Source of the DNA: Hymenobacter roseosalivarius DSM 11622
GTDB taxonomy: Bacteria > Bacteroidota > Bacteroidia > Cytophagales > Hymenobacteraceae
Assembly (NCBI RefSeq): GCF_900176135.1
Contig: NZ_FWWW01000071.1
Coordinates: 1-64,000 of the forward strand
Reading direction: 5' to 3'
Length of the DNA: 64,000 bases
Under the pieces are notes generated by a model. That model saw nothing but the letters and a program-made list of their open reading frames with translations, was not told the DNA's origin and did not search any database. The position numbers and the translations under genes are program-made. Below are positions 8,374 to 19,874 of this stretch, piece by piece; within the stretch, counting starts at the first letter, position 1, and each line of letters starts with the position of its first letter.

Positions 8374-9069
8374 ATGGCAAAAGTTAGCAAAAAACGCAAG
8401 GAAGCCCTTGCTAAGCACGACTTAACGCAAGTTCGCTCATTAGTTGAGGCAGCGAAAGTAGTGAAGGATATCACCTACACTAAGTTTGACTCATCTGTTG
8501 ACATTGACGTGCGTTTGGGCGTTGACCCCCGTAAAGCCGACCAAATGGTGCGTGGCGTAGCTACGTTGCCCCACGGTACCGGCAAAACCGTTCGTGTACT
8601 AGCTCTAGTAACACCTGATAAAGAAGCCGAAGCAACTGCTGCTGGTGCTGACTTTGTTGGCCTTGATGACTACATCTCGAAAATCGAGAAAGGCTGGACT
8701 GACATCGACGTAATTATTACGATGCCGTCAGTAATGGCTAAAGTAGGTCGTCTGGGTCGCGTACTCGGCCCTCGTGGCTTAATGCCTAACCCTAAGTCGG
8801 GTACTGTTACCACTGACGTAGCCAAGGCTGTACAGGAAGTAAAAGCTGGTAAAATCGACTTTAAAGTTGACAAGACTGGCATCATTCACTGCAGCGTAGG
8901 CAAAGTATCTTTCGACGATAATAAGCTCGCCGAAAATGCTTTCGAAGTAATTCAAACGCTTACGCGACTGAAGCCTTCATCGGCTAAGGGTACTTACATC
9001 AAGAGCATCACGCTTTCGAGCACGATGAGCCCGGCTGTTCCGGTAGACACGACGGTAACTTCCGCCTAA
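8374..9069 (+). CDS. rplA: 50S ribosomal protein L1
   Basis: L1, 231 aa. It forms the mobile stalk that helps release E-site tRNA. The signature [20 protein letters not shown] and the opening [20 protein letters not shown] are clear. L1 is the known autogenous regulator of the L11-L1 pair in several bacteria, but no obvious copy of its rRNA-like binding site was recognised upstream. The spacer from rplK is 21 bases. Confidence 0.97.
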   Translation: MAKVSKKRKEALAKHDLTQVRSLVEAAKVVKDITYTKFDSSVDIDVRLGVDPRKADQMVRGVATLPHGTGKTVRVLALVTPDKEAEATAAGADFVGLDDYISKIEKGWTDIDVIITMPSVMAKVGRLGRVLGPRGLMPNPKSGTVTTDVAKAVQEVKAGKIDFKVDKTGIIHCSVGKVSFDDNKLAENAFEVIQTLTRLKPSSAKGTYIKSITLSSTMSPAVPVDTTVTSA

Positions 9070-9086
9070 CTAACTGACGACGAACT

Positions 9087-9641
9087 ATGACCCGGGAAGA
9101 AAAACAAGACCTCGTCAACGAGTTGAGCGAAAAGTTTCAATCGCACAACGCGTTCTATATCACGGATGCCTCTACGATGTCCGTGGCGAAGATCAACGAT
9201 TTCCGTCGCCTGTGCTTCAACCGCGGGATGGAGTACAAAGTGTACAAGAACACGTTGATCCGCAAAGCACTCGATACCCTCGGTGGCGATACTGCCGAGA
9301 TGGATGAGGCTTTGAAAGGCCAATCAGGCATTCTGTTCTCGAAAGAGTCAGGTAACGCACCGGCCAAACTGTTAAAGGATTTCTATAAGCAGCAGAACTA
9401 CAGCAAAACTGCAGTTCCTAAGCCAGCTCTCAAAGGAGCATATATTGACAGTGGCGTTTACGTCGGTGTTAATCAGTTAGAAATGCTTAGCACTATCAAA
9501 GGCAAGCAGGAACTGCTCGGTGAAATCATCGGCCTGCTGCAATCACCTGCCAAGAACGTTATCTCTGCTCTGTCGAGCGGCGGCAGCAAATTGGCTGGTA
9601 TCCTCAAGACACTTTCCGAAAAAGAAGAGGTTGCAGGCTAA
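9087..9641 (+). CDS. rplJ: 50S ribosomal protein L10
   Basis: L10, 184 aa. It anchors L7/L12 dimers to the stalk base. The N-terminal globular domain (MTREEKQDLVNELSEKF, GMEYKVYKNTLIRKAL) and the C-terminal helix for L7/L12 binding (SALSSGGSKLAGILKTLSEKEE) are both present. It lies 17 bases after rplA and before rplL. Confidence 0.96.
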   Translation: MTREEKQDLVNELSEKFQSHNAFYITDASTMSVAKINDFRRLCFNRGMEYKVYKNTLIRKALDTLGGDTAEMDEALKGQSGILFSKESGNAPAKLLKDFYKQQNYSKTAVPKPALKGAYIDSGVYVGVNQLEMLSTIKGKQELLGEIIGLLQSPAKNVISALSSGGSKLAGILKTLSEKEEVAG

Positions 9642-9709
9642 CCGCTGCTCATCTTTTTCACTTTCAATTTCCAAACGATTCAATAACCTTTTTTTAACAA
9701 TCTACAGAA

Positions 9710-10090
9710 ATGGCAGATTTGAAAGCATTCGCTGAGCAGCTCGTTAGCCTGACGGTGAAAGAAGTAAACGAACTGGCTACTATCCTGAAGGACGAGTACG
9801 GCATTGAGCCTGCTGCGGCTGCTCCAGTAATGATGGCTGGTGGCGGCGGTGGCGCTGCTGCTGAAGCTCCCGAGGAGAAGACCTCGTTCGACGTAATTCT
9901 GAAGGCTGCTGGCGGCGCTAAGCTGGCTGTAGTTAAGTTGGTAAAGGACCTAACTGGTCTTGGCTTGAAAGAAGCCAAAGAACTAGTTGACGGTGCTCCT
10001 AAGCCTTTGAAAGAAGGTGTTACCAAAGATGAAGCCGACACGCTGAAGAAGCAATTGGAAGAAGCCGGCGCTGAAGTAGAAGTTAAGTAA
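9710..10090 (+). CDS. rplL: 50S ribosomal protein L7/L12
   Basis: L7/L12, 126 aa. This multicopy stalk protein recruits and stimulates translation GTPases. The N-terminal dimerisation helices are followed by an Ala/Gly hinge ([21 protein letters not shown]) and the conserved C-terminal domain ending [10 protein letters not shown] hairpin that may terminate part of transcription follows before rpoB. Confidence 0.97.
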   Translation: MADLKAFAEQLVSLTVKEVNELATILKDEYGIEPAAAAPVMMAGGGGGAAAEAPEEKTSFDVILKAAGGAKLAVVKLVKDLTGLGLKEAKELVDGAPKPLKEGVTKDEADTLKKQLEEAGAEVEVK

Positions 10091-10124
10091 GCTGCGGCCC
10101 GCTTTTTCTCCTATAAACTTGGAT

Positions 10125-10154
10125 AGGCCTGGCAACTAAGCCAGGTCTTTTCCT
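10125..10154 (+). terminator. Possible attenuator between rplL and rpoB
   Basis: AGGCCTGGC (10125-10133) pairs with GCCAGGTCT (10140-10148) with one wobble and a six-base loop, followed by TTTTCC. Its place after rplL suggests partial termination, which would make more L7/L12 than polymerase. Smaller hairpins follow at 10193-10205 and 10235-10249, and a GCCCCCCAG word at 10183. Confidence 0.6.
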
Positions 10155-10293
10155 GTTTGTAGGCTATAAGTTTTAATAAAATGCCCCCCAGCGCCGCATT
10201 GCGGCTTTTCGTGCCTACGGGTACGTAGGTGGGAATGGTCAGGTTGACCAGAGTTAGTAAGCTTCAGTGTCCATTTCTTAAGACCCAAACGCA

Positions 10294-13200
10294 TTGGCTA
10301 CACCGAAAGCAGAGGCTTTGCAGAAAGCCGTTGAGCGAATCAATTTCGCCAAGATTAAAAAAGTTATCGAGTATCCGGACTTTTTGGACGTGCAACTGCA
10401 GTCGTTCCAGGATTTCTTTCAGTTGGAGACTGCGGCCGAAAGCCGTGCCGACGAAGGCCTGTTTAAGGTGTTCGCGGAGAACTTTCCAATCTCGGACTCG
10501 CGCGAGAATTTTGTGCTACAGTTTATGGATTACCACGTCGACCCGCCGAAGTATTCGGTCGACGAGTGCATTGACCGTGGCTTGACTTATTCTGTACCGT
10601 TGAAGGCTAAGCTTCGTCTTATCTGCAACGATACGGATAATGAGGACTTCGAGACGATTGAGCAGGAAGTGTTTTTGGGAAATATCCCTTACATGACCGA
10701 AAAAGGCTCGTTCGTTATCAACGGTGCTGAGCGTGTTATTGTATCACAGTTGCACCGCTCACCTGGTGTGTTCTTTGCCCAAAGCAAGCACACCAACGGT
10801 ACTAAGCTGTACTCAGCGCGTATCATCCCGTTCAAAGGCTCGTGGATTGAGTTTGCCACGGACGTGAACAACGTGATGTACGCTTACATTGACCGGAAGA
10901 AGAAATTTCCGGTGACTACTTTGCTTCGTGCTATCGGTTACGGAACTGATAAAGACATTCTCGATCTATTCGGTTTGTCAGAGGAGGTAAAGGCAGAGAA
11001 GAAGAGCTTGAAAAAGGCAGTAGGTCGTAAGTTGGCTGCTCGGGTGCTACGTACCTGGACAGAGGACTTTGTGGACGAGGATACCGGTGAAGTGGTCTCT
11101 ATCGATCGTAACGAAGTTCTGTTGGAGCGTGACTCTACTATTCAGGAAGAGGACATCGATACCATCCTGAATGCGGGTCCAAAGTCTATCATTCTCCACA
11201 AAGAGAATGTAAACATCGCCGACTTCGCTATTATTTATAACACCCTTCAGAAGGACAACTCCAACTCGGAGAAGGAAGCTGTAGAGCAAATTTATCGTCA
11301 GCTCCGTAATACAGAGGCACCTGACGAGGAAACTGCTCGCGACATCATCCAAAAGCTGTTCTTCTCTGATAAACGCTACGACCTCGGTGATGTTGGTCGT
11401 TACCGTATCAATAAAAAGCTCGGTCTTGACAAGAACTGGGAAGCTCGGGTACTGACTAATGAGGACATCGTTCTCATCGTGAAGTACCTGATCGGTCTTA
11501 TCAACTCGAAGGCAGTAGTCGATGATATTGACCACTTGTCTAACCGTCGGGTACGTACGGTAGGGGAGCAGCTTTACGCTCAGTTTGGCGTAGGCCTGGC
11601 CCGTATGGCGCGTACTATTAAGGAGCGCATGAACGTGCGCGACAATGAGGACTTCAAGCCTGTTGACCTTATCAACGCTCGTACGTTGTCATCGGTTATC
11701 AATTCCTTCTTCGGTACGAACCAGCTTTCTCAGTTCATGGACCAAACTAACCCGCTGGCCGAGGTGACGCACAAGCGTCGCGTATCGGCACTGGGGCCAG
11801 GAGGTCTGTCGCGTGAGCGTGCTGGTTTCGAGGTGCGTGATGTACACTACACCCACTACGGGCGTTTGTGCACCATCGAGACTCCTGAAGGACCAAACAT
11901 TGGTTTGATTTCTTCACTATGCGTTCACGCTCGCGTGAATGGCATGGGCTTCATCGAAACGCCTTACCGCGCTGTAAAAGAAGGCAAGGTGGACGTAAGT
12001 CATGAAGTGAAGTATCTGACCGCTGAAGAAGAAGACACTCACCACATCGCGCAGGCTAATGCTCGCATCGATGATAAGGGTAACTTCTTATCAGAGCTTG
12101 TTAAAGGCCGTTTTGAAGGTGACTTCCCAGTTGTAGAGCCAGCGGAGTACTCCTATATGGACGTTGCGCCGAACCAGATTGTATCAGTAGCTGCTTCGTT
12201 GATTCCGTTCTTGGAGCACGATGACGCCAATCGCGCACTGATGGGCTCGAACATGCAACGTCAGGCCGTACCACTGCTCCGTCCTGAAGCTCCTATCGTG
12301 GGCACGGGTCTGGAAGGTCGTACTGCTATTGACTCTCGTACGCTGGTTGTGGCCGAAGGCGATGGTGAGATTGATTATGTTGATGCTAATAAGATCATCG
12401 TTCGCTATGATCTGACTGCTGAAGATGTCCTCGTGAGCTTCGATGCAGAGCGAGTATCATATGACTTGATCAAGTTCCGTCGTACCAACCAGGATACATG
12501 CATCAACCTCACGCCGCTGGTGAAGAAAGGCCAGCGCGTAAAGCAGGGTGAGCCGCTGTGTGAAGGTTATGGCACCAACAAGGGTGAACTAGCTCTCGGT
12601 CGTAACATGCAGGTGGCCTTTATGCCATGGCAGGGTTACAACTTCGAGGATGCTATCGTTATTTCGGAGCGTGTAGTTCGTGATGACATATTCACTTCTA
12701 TCCACATTGAGGAATTCGAGCTGGAAGTTCGGGAGACGAAGCGTGGTGAGGAGGAGTTGACGTCGGAAATCCCGAACGTGAGCGAAGAAGCTGTTCGTAA
12801 CCTCGACGACAACGGTATCATCCGTTTGGGCGCTGAGGTGAAGGAGGGCGATATTCTGATTGGTAAGATCACTCCTAAGGGTGAGACCGATCCGACGCCT
12901 GAGGAGAAGCTTCTCCGCGCCATCTTTGGTGACAAAGCTGGTGATGTGAAAGACGCTTCGCTTAAGGCGCCGCCATCCTTAAACGGTGTAGTTATCGGCA
13001 CTAAGCTGTTCTCACGTCCTAAGAAGGACAAGAACCTGCGTGCTAAGTCGAAGAAGGAGGTAGAAGAGTTGAAAGACCGCTACGCCCAAGAACTTCGTAG
13101 CGTGAAGTCGGTGATGGTTGAAAAGCTGGTGCAACTTCTGGAGGGCAAAACCTCTCAGGGTGTGAAGCACAAGTTTGGCGATGAGATCTTGTCTAAAGGA

Positions 13201-14184
13201 GTGAAGTTTGGTAAGAAGAACGTCACCGAGGCGCTCTTCCCCGAGAAGAACCCTTATAAGGATGAGAGCAACTACGCTGTGCCGGAAGAGGTGAACATGT
13301 TCAAGGACCTGATCCTGGAGAACTGGACCGCCGACGAGAAAGTGAATGGCATGCTGCTACAATTGGTGAAAAATTACGCCAAGCGCCGCAACACTATCAC
13401 GGCTCGTTTCAAGCGCGACCGGTTTACGCTGGAAGTGGGTGATGAACTGCCCGCTGGTATCGTACAGTTGGCCAAAGTTTACATCGCCAAGAAGCGTAAG
13501 CTGAAGGTGGGGGACAAAATGGCTGGTCGTCACGGTAACAAAGGCGTTGTCGCCCGCATCGTGCGCGATGAGGATATGCCTTTCCTCGCTGATGGTACGC
13601 CAATGGACATCGTGCTTAATCCGCTCGGTGTACCAAGCCGTATGAACATCGGTCAGATTTATGAGACTGTACTAGGCTGGGCTGGCCTCAAGCTAGGTCG
13701 TACCTACGCCACCCCGATTTTCGATGGTGCTACCGAAGATGAAGTATCCAAAGAACTCGCGGAGGCTGGACTGCCAATTTTTGGACGTTCTTATTTGCAC
13801 GATGGTCTGACTGGTCAGCAGTTCGACCAGCCGGTAACCGTGGGTGTTATCTATATGCTGAAACTAGGTCACTTGGTGGATGACAAGATGCACGCCCGTT
13901 CTATCGGACCATACTCGCTTATTACGCAGCAGCCGCTGGGTGGTAAGGCTCAGTTTGGTGGTCAGCGCTTCGGCGAAATGGAAGTGTGGGCGTTGGAGGC
14001 CTTCGGTGCGTCGAACGTACTGCAGGAAATCCTGACGGTGAAGTCGGACGACGTTGTTGGCCGAGCCAAAGCTTACGAAGCCATCGTGAAGGGCGACGTG
14101 CTACCCAAGCCAAATATTCCTGAGTCGTTCAACGTACTCATTCATGAGCTACGTGGTCTGGCACTGGAAATCACGCTTGAATAA
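10294..14184 (+). CDS. rpoB: DNA-directed RNA polymerase subunit beta
   Basis: RpoB, 1296 aa. With beta-prime it forms the active cleft of RNA polymerase. The rifampicin-binding region [27 protein letters not shown] keeps the sensitive-type residues (E. coli Q513, D516, H526, R529, S531). [17 protein letters not shown] and [14 protein letters not shown] mark the catalytic region. The start must be the TTG at 10294. A stop lies five codons upstream, no ATG intervenes, and the next internal Met is too deep. It follows rplL after 203 bases of structured leader. Confidence 0.98.
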   Translation: MATPKAEALQKAVERINFAKIKKVIEYPDFLDVQLQSFQDFFQLETAAESRADEGLFKVFAENFPISDSRENFVLQFMDYHVDPPKYSVDECIDRGLTYSVPLKAKLRLICNDTDNEDFETIEQEVFLGNIPYMTEKGSFVINGAERVIVSQLHRSPGVFFAQSKHTNGTKLYSARIIPFKGSWIEFATDVNNVMYAYIDRKKKFPVTTLLRAIGYGTDKDILDLFGLSEEVKAEKKSLKKAVGRKLAARVLRTWTEDFVDEDTGEVVSIDRNEVLLERDSTIQEEDIDTILNAGPKSIILHKENVNIADFAIIYNTLQKDNSNSEKEAVEQIYRQLRNTEAPDEETARDIIQKLFFSDKRYDLGDVGRYRINKKLGLDKNWEARVLTNEDIVLIVKYLIGLINSKAVVDDIDHLSNRRVRTVGEQLYAQFGVGLARMARTIKERMNVRDNEDFKPVDLINARTLSSVINSFFGTNQLSQFMDQTNPLAEVTHKRRVSALGPGGLSRERAGFEVRDVHYTHYGRLCTIETPEGPNIGLISSLCVHARVNGMGFIETPYRAVKEGKVDVSHEVKYLTAEEEDTHHIAQANARIDDKGNFLSELVKGRFEGDFPVVEPAEYSYMDVAPNQIVSVAASLIPFLEHDDANRALMGSNMQRQAVPLLRPEAPIVGTGLEGRTAIDSRTLVVAEGDGEIDYVDANKIIVRYDLTAEDVLVSFDAERVSYDLIKFRRTNQDTCINLTPLVKKGQRVKQGEPLCEGYGTNKGELALGRNMQVAFMPWQGYNFEDAIVISERVVRDDIFTSIHIEEFELEVRETKRGEEELTSEIPNVSEEAVRNLDDNGIIRLGAEVKEGDILIGKITPKGETDPTPEEKLLRAIFGDKAGDVKDASLKAPPSLNGVVIGTKLFSRPKKDKNLRAKSKKEVEELKDRYAQELRSVKSVMVEKLVQLLEGKTSQGVKHKFGDEILSKGVKFGKKNVTEALFPEKNPYKDESNYAVPEEVNMFKDLILENWTADEKVNGMLLQLVKNYAKRRNTITARFKRDRFTLEVGDELPAGIVQLAKVYIAKKRKLKVGDKMAGRHGNKGVVARIVRDEDMPFLADGTPMDIVLNPLGVPSRMNIGQIYETVLGWAGLKLGRTYATPIFDGATEDEVSKELAEAGLPIFGRSYLHDGLTGQQFDQPVTVGVIYMLKLGHLVDDKMHARSIGPYSLITQQPLGGKAQFGGQRFGEMEVWALEAFGASNVLQEILTVKSDDVVGRAKAYEAIVKGDVLPKPNIPESFNVLIHELRGLALEITLE

Positions 14185-14193
14185 CTAGAAAAA

Positions 14194-14233
14194 GGCGCGG
14201 CCCGAGTTCTGATTAATTGGAACGGGCCGCGCC
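14194..14233 (+). promoter_or_regulatory. GC-rich hairpin between rpoB and rpoC
   Basis: GGCGCGGCCCG (14194-14204) pairs perfectly with 14223-14233 across an 18-base loop. The outer CTAG at 14185-14188 and 14238-14241 may extend it. No U-tract follows, so RNA processing or protection between the two large reading frames is more likely than termination. Confidence 0.55.
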
Positions 14234-14301
14234 AGCTCTAGTGTTACGATAGGCTGCAAAGCACATTTTACTTCTGACATAGTTTTTAGAAAAACGACAG
14301 T

Positions 14302-17300
14302 ATGGCGTTTGCAAAGAATAAAAAACTGGTGCAGGACTTCTCGAAAGTCACTATCTCGCTGGCCTCGCCCGAATCCATTCTGGAGCGGTCGAACGGTGAA
14401 GTAGTAAAACCCGAGACGATCAACTACCGGACGTACAAGCCTGAAATGGGTGGCCTGTTTTGCGAGCGGATTTTCGGTCCTGTGAAGGACTGGGAATGCC
14501 ACTGCGGCAAATACAAGCGCATCCGTTATAAGGGCATCATCTGCGACCGTTGCGGCGTAGAGGTGACTGAGAAAAAGGTGCGTCGGGAGCGGATGGGCCA
14601 CATCGAATTGGTGGTGCCTGTTGCTCACATCTGGTACTTCAAGTCTCTGCCCAATAAGATTGGCTATTTGCTGGGCATGCCCACCAAGAAGCTCGACCAG
14701 ATTATTTACTACGAGCGCTACGTAGTGGTGCAGCCGGGCGTGCTGGCCGAAGAGGGCGTACAGCAGCTTGACTTCCTCACAGAAGACGAGTACCTGGACA
14801 TCATCGATAAACTCCCCCGGGAGAATCAGATGTTGCCCAATGAAGATCCGAATAAGTTTATTGCCCGTATGGGGGCTGACGCGCTGCAACTCCTGTTGGA
14901 GCGTACAAACCTTGATGAGCTTTCTTATAGCCTTCGCGACTCCGCAGCACACGAGACTTCGCAGCAGCGTAAAGCTGATGCGCTGAAGCGTCTGCGTGTA
15001 GTAGAAGCTTTCCGCGATGCGGCTACTCGCATTGAGAACAAGCCCGAATGGATGGTGATTCGCATGGTGCCGGTGATTCCACCGGAACTGCGTCCGCTTG
15101 TTCCATTGGATGGGGGGCGTTTTGCTACTTCCGACCTGAATGACCTGTACCGTCGCGTTATCATTCGTAATAACCGCCTCAAGCGCCTTATCGAAATCAA
15201 GGCTCCTGAAGTGATTCTGCGGAATGAGAAGCGCATGCTGCAGGAAGCTGTAGACTCGCTGTTCGACAACTCGCGTAAGGTAAACGCCGTGCGCGCCGAA
15301 GGTAACCGTGCCCTAAAGTCGCTGTCCGATATGCTGAAAGGCAAGCAGGGCCGTTTCCGTCAGAATTTGCTTGGTAAGCGTGTTGACTATTCTGGCCGTT
15401 CGGTTATTGTAGTTGGTCCTGAGTTGAAGCTGCATGAGTGCGGTCTGCCAAAGAATATGGCAGCTGAGCTGTTCAAGCCTTTCATCATCCGTAAGCTCAT
15501 TGAGCGCGGTATTGTGAAGACGGTGAAATCAGCGAAGAAAATTGTAGATCGTAAGGATGCTGTAGTGTGGGACATTCTGGAGAACGTGCTGAAAGGCCAT
15601 CCAGTCCTGCTTAATCGTGCTCCTACCTTGCACCGCTTAGGTATCCAGGCGTTCCAGCCTCGCCTGATAGAAGGTAAGGCAATCCAATTGCACCCACTCG
15701 TTTGTACGGCTTTCAACGCTGACTTTGACGGTGACCAGATGGCTGTGCACGTTCCACTAGGACCGGCTGCTATCCTGGAAGCTTCAACGTTGATGCTGGC
15801 TTCGCACAACATTCTGAACCCAGCCAACGGCGCACCTATCGCGGTACCGTCGCAGGACATGGTACTCGGACTGTATTATGTAACAAAAGGCAAGCGCAGC
15901 ACCGATGAAGAGAAGGTACAAGGCGAAGGCCGTATCTTCTACTCAGACGAAGAGGTTGTAATTGCTATCAATGAAGGTCAGCTTTCGAAGCACGCCTTTA
16001 TTAAAGTTCGTACGAAAGTGCGGAACGAGAACGATGAGCTTGTTACCAAGATCATTGAGACCGTAGCCGGACGTGTTCTGTTCAATCAGCTTGTTCCTGA
16101 GGAAGTAGGTTTCGTTGACGAGCTGCTGACTAAGAAAAAGCTGCAGCAGATTATTTCGCTTGTGTTCAAGCGTACGGGCATGGCCCGCACGGCTCAGTTC
16201 CTCGACGACATCAAGACACTGGGTTTCCAGTCGGCTTACAAAGGTGGTTTGTCGATGGGTCTGGGTGATATTCAGATTCCGAAGGAGAAGGATGCCCTTA
16301 TTGCTCAGGCTCAGGCCGACGTGGTAGCAGTAACCCAAAACTACCAGATGGGTCTGATTACCGATAACGAGCGTTACAACCAAGTTATTGACATCTGGAC
16401 GCGTATCAACAACCAGATCACGGAGACGCTCATGGGCCGCCTCGAAAAGGAGAACCAGGGTTTCAACTCGATCTATATGATGATGCACTCCGGTGCTCGT
16501 GGCTCGCGTGAGCAGATTCGTCAGCTCGGCGGTATGCGGGGTCTAATGGCTAAGCCGCAGAAGTCGCTGCAAGGCTCGGTTGGTGAGATTATTGAAAACC
16601 CGATTCTGTCTAACTTCAAAGAAGGTCTGGACGTTATCGAGTACTTCATCTCAACCCACGGTGCTCGTAAAGGCCTCGCCGATACAGCACTGAAAACGGC
16701 TGATGCTGGTTACCTGACGCGTCGTCTGGTAGACGTATCGCAGGACGTAATCGTGAACGAGGTGGACTGCGGTACTCTTCGTGGACTTGAGGTTTCGGCC
16801 TTAAAGGACAATGAGGACATCGTAGAATCTTTGGCTGAGCGTATCCTCGGTCGTGTGGCAGTTCACAATGTTGTGAACCCACTGAATGATGAGATAATCT
16901 TAGCTGCTGGCGAAGAAATCACTGAGGAAATCACTCGCTTGATTGACAATACAGCTATTGAGACGGTGGAAATCCGTTCGGTACTGACTTGTGAGTCGAA
17001 GCGTGGTATTTGCGCCAAGTGCTACGGCCGTAACCTGTCTTCTGGCCGCATGGTGCAGAAAGGTGAGGCTGTTGGTGTAATTGCCGCTCAGTCTATTGGT
17101 GAGCCTGGTACTCAGCTTACTCTGCGTACCTTCCACGTAGGTGGTACGGCTTCTAACATTGCTGTTGAAGCTAGCATCCGTGCTAAGTTCGCAGGTACGG
17201 TTGAGTTCGAAGATATTCGTACGGTAGCTACTACCACCGATGAAGGTGTGAAGGGCAAAGTAGTAATGGGTCGCTCAGGCGAAGTTCGGATTGTAGATTC

Positions 17301-18651
17301 TGCTACTGGCAAAGTCTTCATCTCGAACCACGTTCCTTATGGCTCTTTCCTGATTGTTGACGAAGGTCAGCAAGTAGAGAAGGGTGATGAGCTTTGCAAC
17401 TGGGATCCTTACAACGCTGTCATCCTTTCTGAATTCGACGGTACTGTTCAATACGATGCTATCACGGAAGGAATCACCTACCGTGAGGAATCAGATGAGC
17501 AGACAGGTCACCGCGAAAAGGTTATCATCGAATCAAAAGCTAAGGATCAGAACCCATCAATCATCGTTAGAGCTGGTAAGAAAGGCGACACCGAAGGTCA
17601 GAAGAGCTATAGCATCCCAGTAGGTTCGCACCTTAATGTGGAGAATGGCGACAAGATCAAGGCTGGTCACATTCTGGCTAAGATTCCCCGCGCTATCGGT
17701 AAGACCCGCGACATCACTGGTGGTCTGCCTCGTGTAACGGAGCTGTTCGAAGCTCGTAACCCATCGAATCCGGCTGTCGTGTCGGAAATCGACGGTGTAG
17801 TAACGTATGGTACTGTGAAGCGTGGTAACCGTGAAATCTTCATTGAGTCGAAAGACGGCGTGAAGAAGAAGTACATGGTGCCGCTGTCCAAGCACATTCT
17901 GGTGCAGGATAATGACTTCATTCGTGCTGGTATGCCGCTTTCTGATGGTGCTATCACGCCATCCGATATCCTGAGCATTCAGGGTCCGGGTGCTGTGCAG
18001 GAATACCTCGTGAACGAGATTCAGGAAGTATACCGCTTGCAGGGTGTGAAAATCAACGATAAGCACATTGAGGTGGTAGTTCGCCAGATGATGCAAAAGG
18101 TGGTTATCCTCGATGCCGGCGACACAACTTTCCTCGAAAATCAGGTGATCGACAAGATCGTCTTCATGGAGGAGAACGATACCATCATCGATATGAAGGT
18201 GGTTACTGAGGCTGGCGACTCTACGGAACTGAAGCCTGGTCAGATTGTGAGTGCCCGCCGCCTGCGCGACGAGAACTCCAGCCTAAAGCGCCGCGACTTA
18301 AAACTCGTAGAAGTGCGCGACGCGCAGCCTTCGGTTTCTCGTCCGACACTGCAAGGCATCACCCAAGCCTCGTTGGGCACGCAAAGCTTCATCTCGGCCG
18401 CTTCCTTCCAAGAGACGACCAAGGTGCTTAGCGAAGCGGCTATCCGTGGCAAGGCTGATGAGCTGCTGGGCCTGAAGGAGAACGTAATCGTTGGTCACCT
18501 TATCCCGGCTGGTACCGGCCTGCGCGAGTATACGCGTCAGGTTGTGGGCTCGAAAGATGAGATGGAAGCAGCGGCCGCTGCACCCAAGGCTGACACTGAA
18601 ACAAAGCGTCCTGCTCGCGCAAGCAAGCGTGAGGCTTCGATTCAGGAGTAG
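14302..18651 (+). CDS. rpoC: DNA-directed RNA polymerase subunit beta-prime
   Basis: RpoC, 1449 aa. It supplies the catalytic aspartates in NADFDGD (residues 472-478). The N-terminal zinc ribbon is CHCGKYKR...CDRCG and the second zinc site [13 protein letters not shown]. The trigger-loop neighbourhood ([21 protein letters not shown]) is intact. Long beta-prime insertions follow (about residues 950-1130). The last 30 residues are an Ala/Lys/Arg tail outside the conserved core. A strong terminator follows, so rpoC ends this transcript. Confidence 0.98.
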   Translation: MAFAKNKKLVQDFSKVTISLASPESILERSNGEVVKPETINYRTYKPEMGGLFCERIFGPVKDWECHCGKYKRIRYKGIICDRCGVEVTEKKVRRERMGHIELVVPVAHIWYFKSLPNKIGYLLGMPTKKLDQIIYYERYVVVQPGVLAEEGVQQLDFLTEDEYLDIIDKLPRENQMLPNEDPNKFIARMGADALQLLLERTNLDELSYSLRDSAAHETSQQRKADALKRLRVVEAFRDAATRIENKPEWMVIRMVPVIPPELRPLVPLDGGRFATSDLNDLYRRVIIRNNRLKRLIEIKAPEVILRNEKRMLQEAVDSLFDNSRKVNAVRAEGNRALKSLSDMLKGKQGRFRQNLLGKRVDYSGRSVIVVGPELKLHECGLPKNMAAELFKPFIIRKLIERGIVKTVKSAKKIVDRKDAVVWDILENVLKGHPVLLNRAPTLHRLGIQAFQPRLIEGKAIQLHPLVCTAFNADFDGDQMAVHVPLGPAAILEASTLMLASHNILNPANGAPIAVPSQDMVLGLYYVTKGKRSTDEEKVQGEGRIFYSDEEVVIAINEGQLSKHAFIKVRTKVRNENDELVTKIIETVAGRVLFNQLVPEEVGFVDELLTKKKLQQIISLVFKRTGMARTAQFLDDIKTLGFQSAYKGGLSMGLGDIQIPKEKDALIAQAQADVVAVTQNYQMGLITDNERYNQVIDIWTRINNQITETLMGRLEKENQGFNSIYMMMHSGARGSREQIRQLGGMRGLMAKPQKSLQGSVGEIIENPILSNFKEGLDVIEYFISTHGARKGLADTALKTADAGYLTRRLVDVSQDVIVNEVDCGTLRGLEVSALKDNEDIVESLAERILGRVAVHNVVNPLNDEIILAAGEEITEEITRLIDNTAIETVEIRSVLTCESKRGICAKCYGRNLSSGRMVQKGEAVGVIAAQSIGEPGTQLTLRTFHVGGTASNIAVEASIRAKFAGTVEFEDIRTVATTTDEGVKGKVVMGRSGEVRIVDSATGKVFISNHVPYGSFLIVDEGQQVEKGDELCNWDPYNAVILSEFDGTVQYDAITEGITYREESDEQTGHREKVIIESKAKDQNPSIIVRAGKKGDTEGQKSYSIPVGSHLNVENGDKIKAGHILAKIPRAIGKTRDITGGLPRVTELFEARNPSNPAVVSEIDGVVTYGTVKRGNREIFIESKDGVKKKYMVPLSKHILVQDNDFIRAGMPLSDGAITPSDILSIQGPGAVQEYLVNEIQEVYRLQGVKINDKHIEVVVRQMMQKVVILDAGDTTFLENQVIDKIVFMEENDTIIDMKVVTEAGDSTELKPGQIVSARRLRDENSSLKRRDLKLVEVRDAQPSVSRPTLQGITQASLGTQSFISAASFQETTKVLSEAAIRGKADELLGLKENVIVGHLIPAGTGLREYTRQVVGSKDEMEAAAAAPKADTETKRPARASKREASIQE

Positions 18652-18660
18652 TATTTGATA

Positions 18661-18717
18661 AGTGAGTAAAGAGAAAAGCCGACTGGATACTTTCCGGTCG
18701 GCTTTTCTCTTTTCACT
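18661..18717 (+). terminator. Rho-independent terminator after rpoC
   Basis: GAGAAAAGCCGACTGGA (18671-18687) pairs with 18693-18709 with one wobble, and outer arms AGTGA/TCACT extend the stem. The distal arm runs into CTTTTCTCTTTT. Confidence 0.88.
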
Positions 18718-18759
18718 AATTTTGATTTCAACCTATTATTTGCCCCCCAACCTTATTAT

Positions 18760-19092
18760 ATGAATCAACCTCCTGATCAAAATGCCCCCCAGGATCCGAA
18801 CGCAATCAACATTGAGTTGTCTGAACAAATTGCGGAAGGTGAGTACGCCAATCTAGCTATGATTGCGCACAGCAGTGGGGAGTTTGTTATCGACTTCATC
18901 CGGCTTATGCCGGGCTTGCCGAAGGCAAAGGTTAAGGCTCGCATTGTAATAACGCCGGAACATGCTAAGCGTCTTTTGGCAGCGCTGGCTGATAATGTAG
19001 ACCGCTTCGAGCAGACGTTCGGGCAAATTAAAACGCAGCCTGATATGCCAAACTTCCCAATGAACTTCGGTGGCACAATGGGCGAGGCGTAA
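18760..19092 (+). CDS. DUF3467 domain protein
   Basis: A small 110-aa protein of the DUF3467 family, whose function is unknown. The core reads INIELSEQIAEGEYANLAMIAHSSGEFVIDFIRLMPGLPKAKVKARIVITPEHAKRLL, ending in a Met/Pro/Gly-rich tail. No signal peptide or membrane segment is seen, so it is probably cytoplasmic. It stands between rpoC and rpsL in its own short unit. A GCCCCCCAG word (18784) lies in codons 9-11 (Ala-Pro-Gln), and a one-base variant lies 18 bases upstream of the start (18742). Confidence 0.85.
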   Translation: MNQPPDQNAPQDPNAINIELSEQIAEGEYANLAMIAHSSGEFVIDFIRLMPGLPKAKVKARIVITPEHAKRLLAALADNVDRFEQTFGQIKTQPDMPNFPMNFGGTMGEA

Positions 19093-19150
19093 ACTTTATA
19101 GATAAGCTGAGCCTTATTAAGATTGCCTTCAATACTTAGAGAGGAATCCA

Positions 19151-19182
19151 AAAAGCCCCCCAGCTATTATCTAAGGCTTTTG
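19151..19182 (+). terminator. Degenerate terminator with one GCCCCCCAG arm
   Basis: AAAAAGCCCCCCAG is followed, after about 11 bases, by AAGGCTTTTG. Only AAAAGCC/GGCTTTT still pairs. It looks like a decayed version of the perfect palindromes at 4-47 and 22930-22964. It is placed 58 bases after the DUF3467 stop. Confidence 0.5.
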
Positions 19183-19278
19183 TGATACAAATGATAGGCT
19201 AGTTGTAAGGGTTAAGTGAGGCAGGAGATAAGTCACTTGCTATAAAGCACTTTCCCTAAAACAAACTATTTCAACCTG

Positions 19279-19310
19279 TTTGCTATTGTAAAGCAACTTC
19301 TATACCTTTG
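19279..19310 (+). promoter_or_regulatory. Promoter of the rpsL-rpsG-fusA-rpsJ operon
   Basis: TTTG (19279-19282), 20 bases, then TACCTTTG (19303-19310). It lies 49 bases upstream of rpsL and fits the Bacteroidota consensus. Confidence 0.75.
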
Positions 19311-19359
19311 CAAGCCTAATTTTTTGGGAGAGAACCCTCCTTGACAAACCATTCCGTAG

Positions 19360-19788
19360 ATGCCTACCATCAATCAGTTAGTACGAAAGGGAAGAGAAAA
19401 GCTGACGACTAAGTCAAAGTCGCCGGCACTCGATTCCTGCCCGCAGCGCCGTGGCGTTTGCACCCGTGTATATACCACTACGCCCAAGAAGCCAAACTCG
19501 GCGATGCGTAAAGTCGCTCGTGTGCGCCTCACCAACGGCAAAGAAGTCAACGCCTACATCCCAGGCGAAGGCCACAACCTGCAGGAGCACAGCATCGTGC
19601 TGATTCGCGGTGGCCGCGTGAAGGACCTTCCCGGCGTGCGTTACCACATCATCCGCGGTGCTCTTGACACTGCTGGCGTAGGTGGTCGTACGCAGCGTCG
19701 TTCGAAGTATGGCGCTAAGCGTCCGAAGCCAGGGCAGCCCGCTGCAACCGGCAAAGGTGGCAAGCCAGCACCCGGCAAGAAAAAATAA
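19360..19788 (+). CDS. rpsL: 30S ribosomal protein S12
   Basis: S12, 142 aa, in the decoding centre. [16 protein letters not shown] and [17 protein letters not shown] hold the two lysines where streptomycin resistance arises, and both are wild type. The Lys/Gly/Pro-rich tail after residue 125 is longer than in E. coli S12. It opens the str operon. Confidence 0.98.
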   Translation: MPTINQLVRKGREKLTTKSKSPALDSCPQRRGVCTRVYTTTPKKPNSAMRKVARVRLTNGKEVNAYIPGEGHNLQEHSIVLIRGGRVKDLPGVRYHIIRGALDTAGVGGRTQRRSKYGAKRPKPGQPAATGKGGKPAPGKKK

Positions 19789-19801
19789 TTAAATAAGAGA
19801 T

Positions 19802-19862
19802 GAGTAGTAAGGAGTGAGAGGTGAGACGCAGTTCTTATCTCACTTCTCACTTCTCGGTACTC
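19802..19862. repeat. Heptad repeat hairpin between rpsL and rpsG
   Basis: The left arm (19802-19826) reads GAGTAGTAAGGAGTGAGAGG and the right arm (19838-19862) has the complementary heptamers CTCACTT CTCACTT CTCGGTA CTCACTT. With wobbles the arms pair over about 25 bases. It fills almost the whole spacer between two ribosomal genes and ends 12 bases before the rpsG start, so it could hide or present that start in the mRNA. Confidence 0.6.
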
Positions 19863-19874
19863 ACTTCTGATAAA

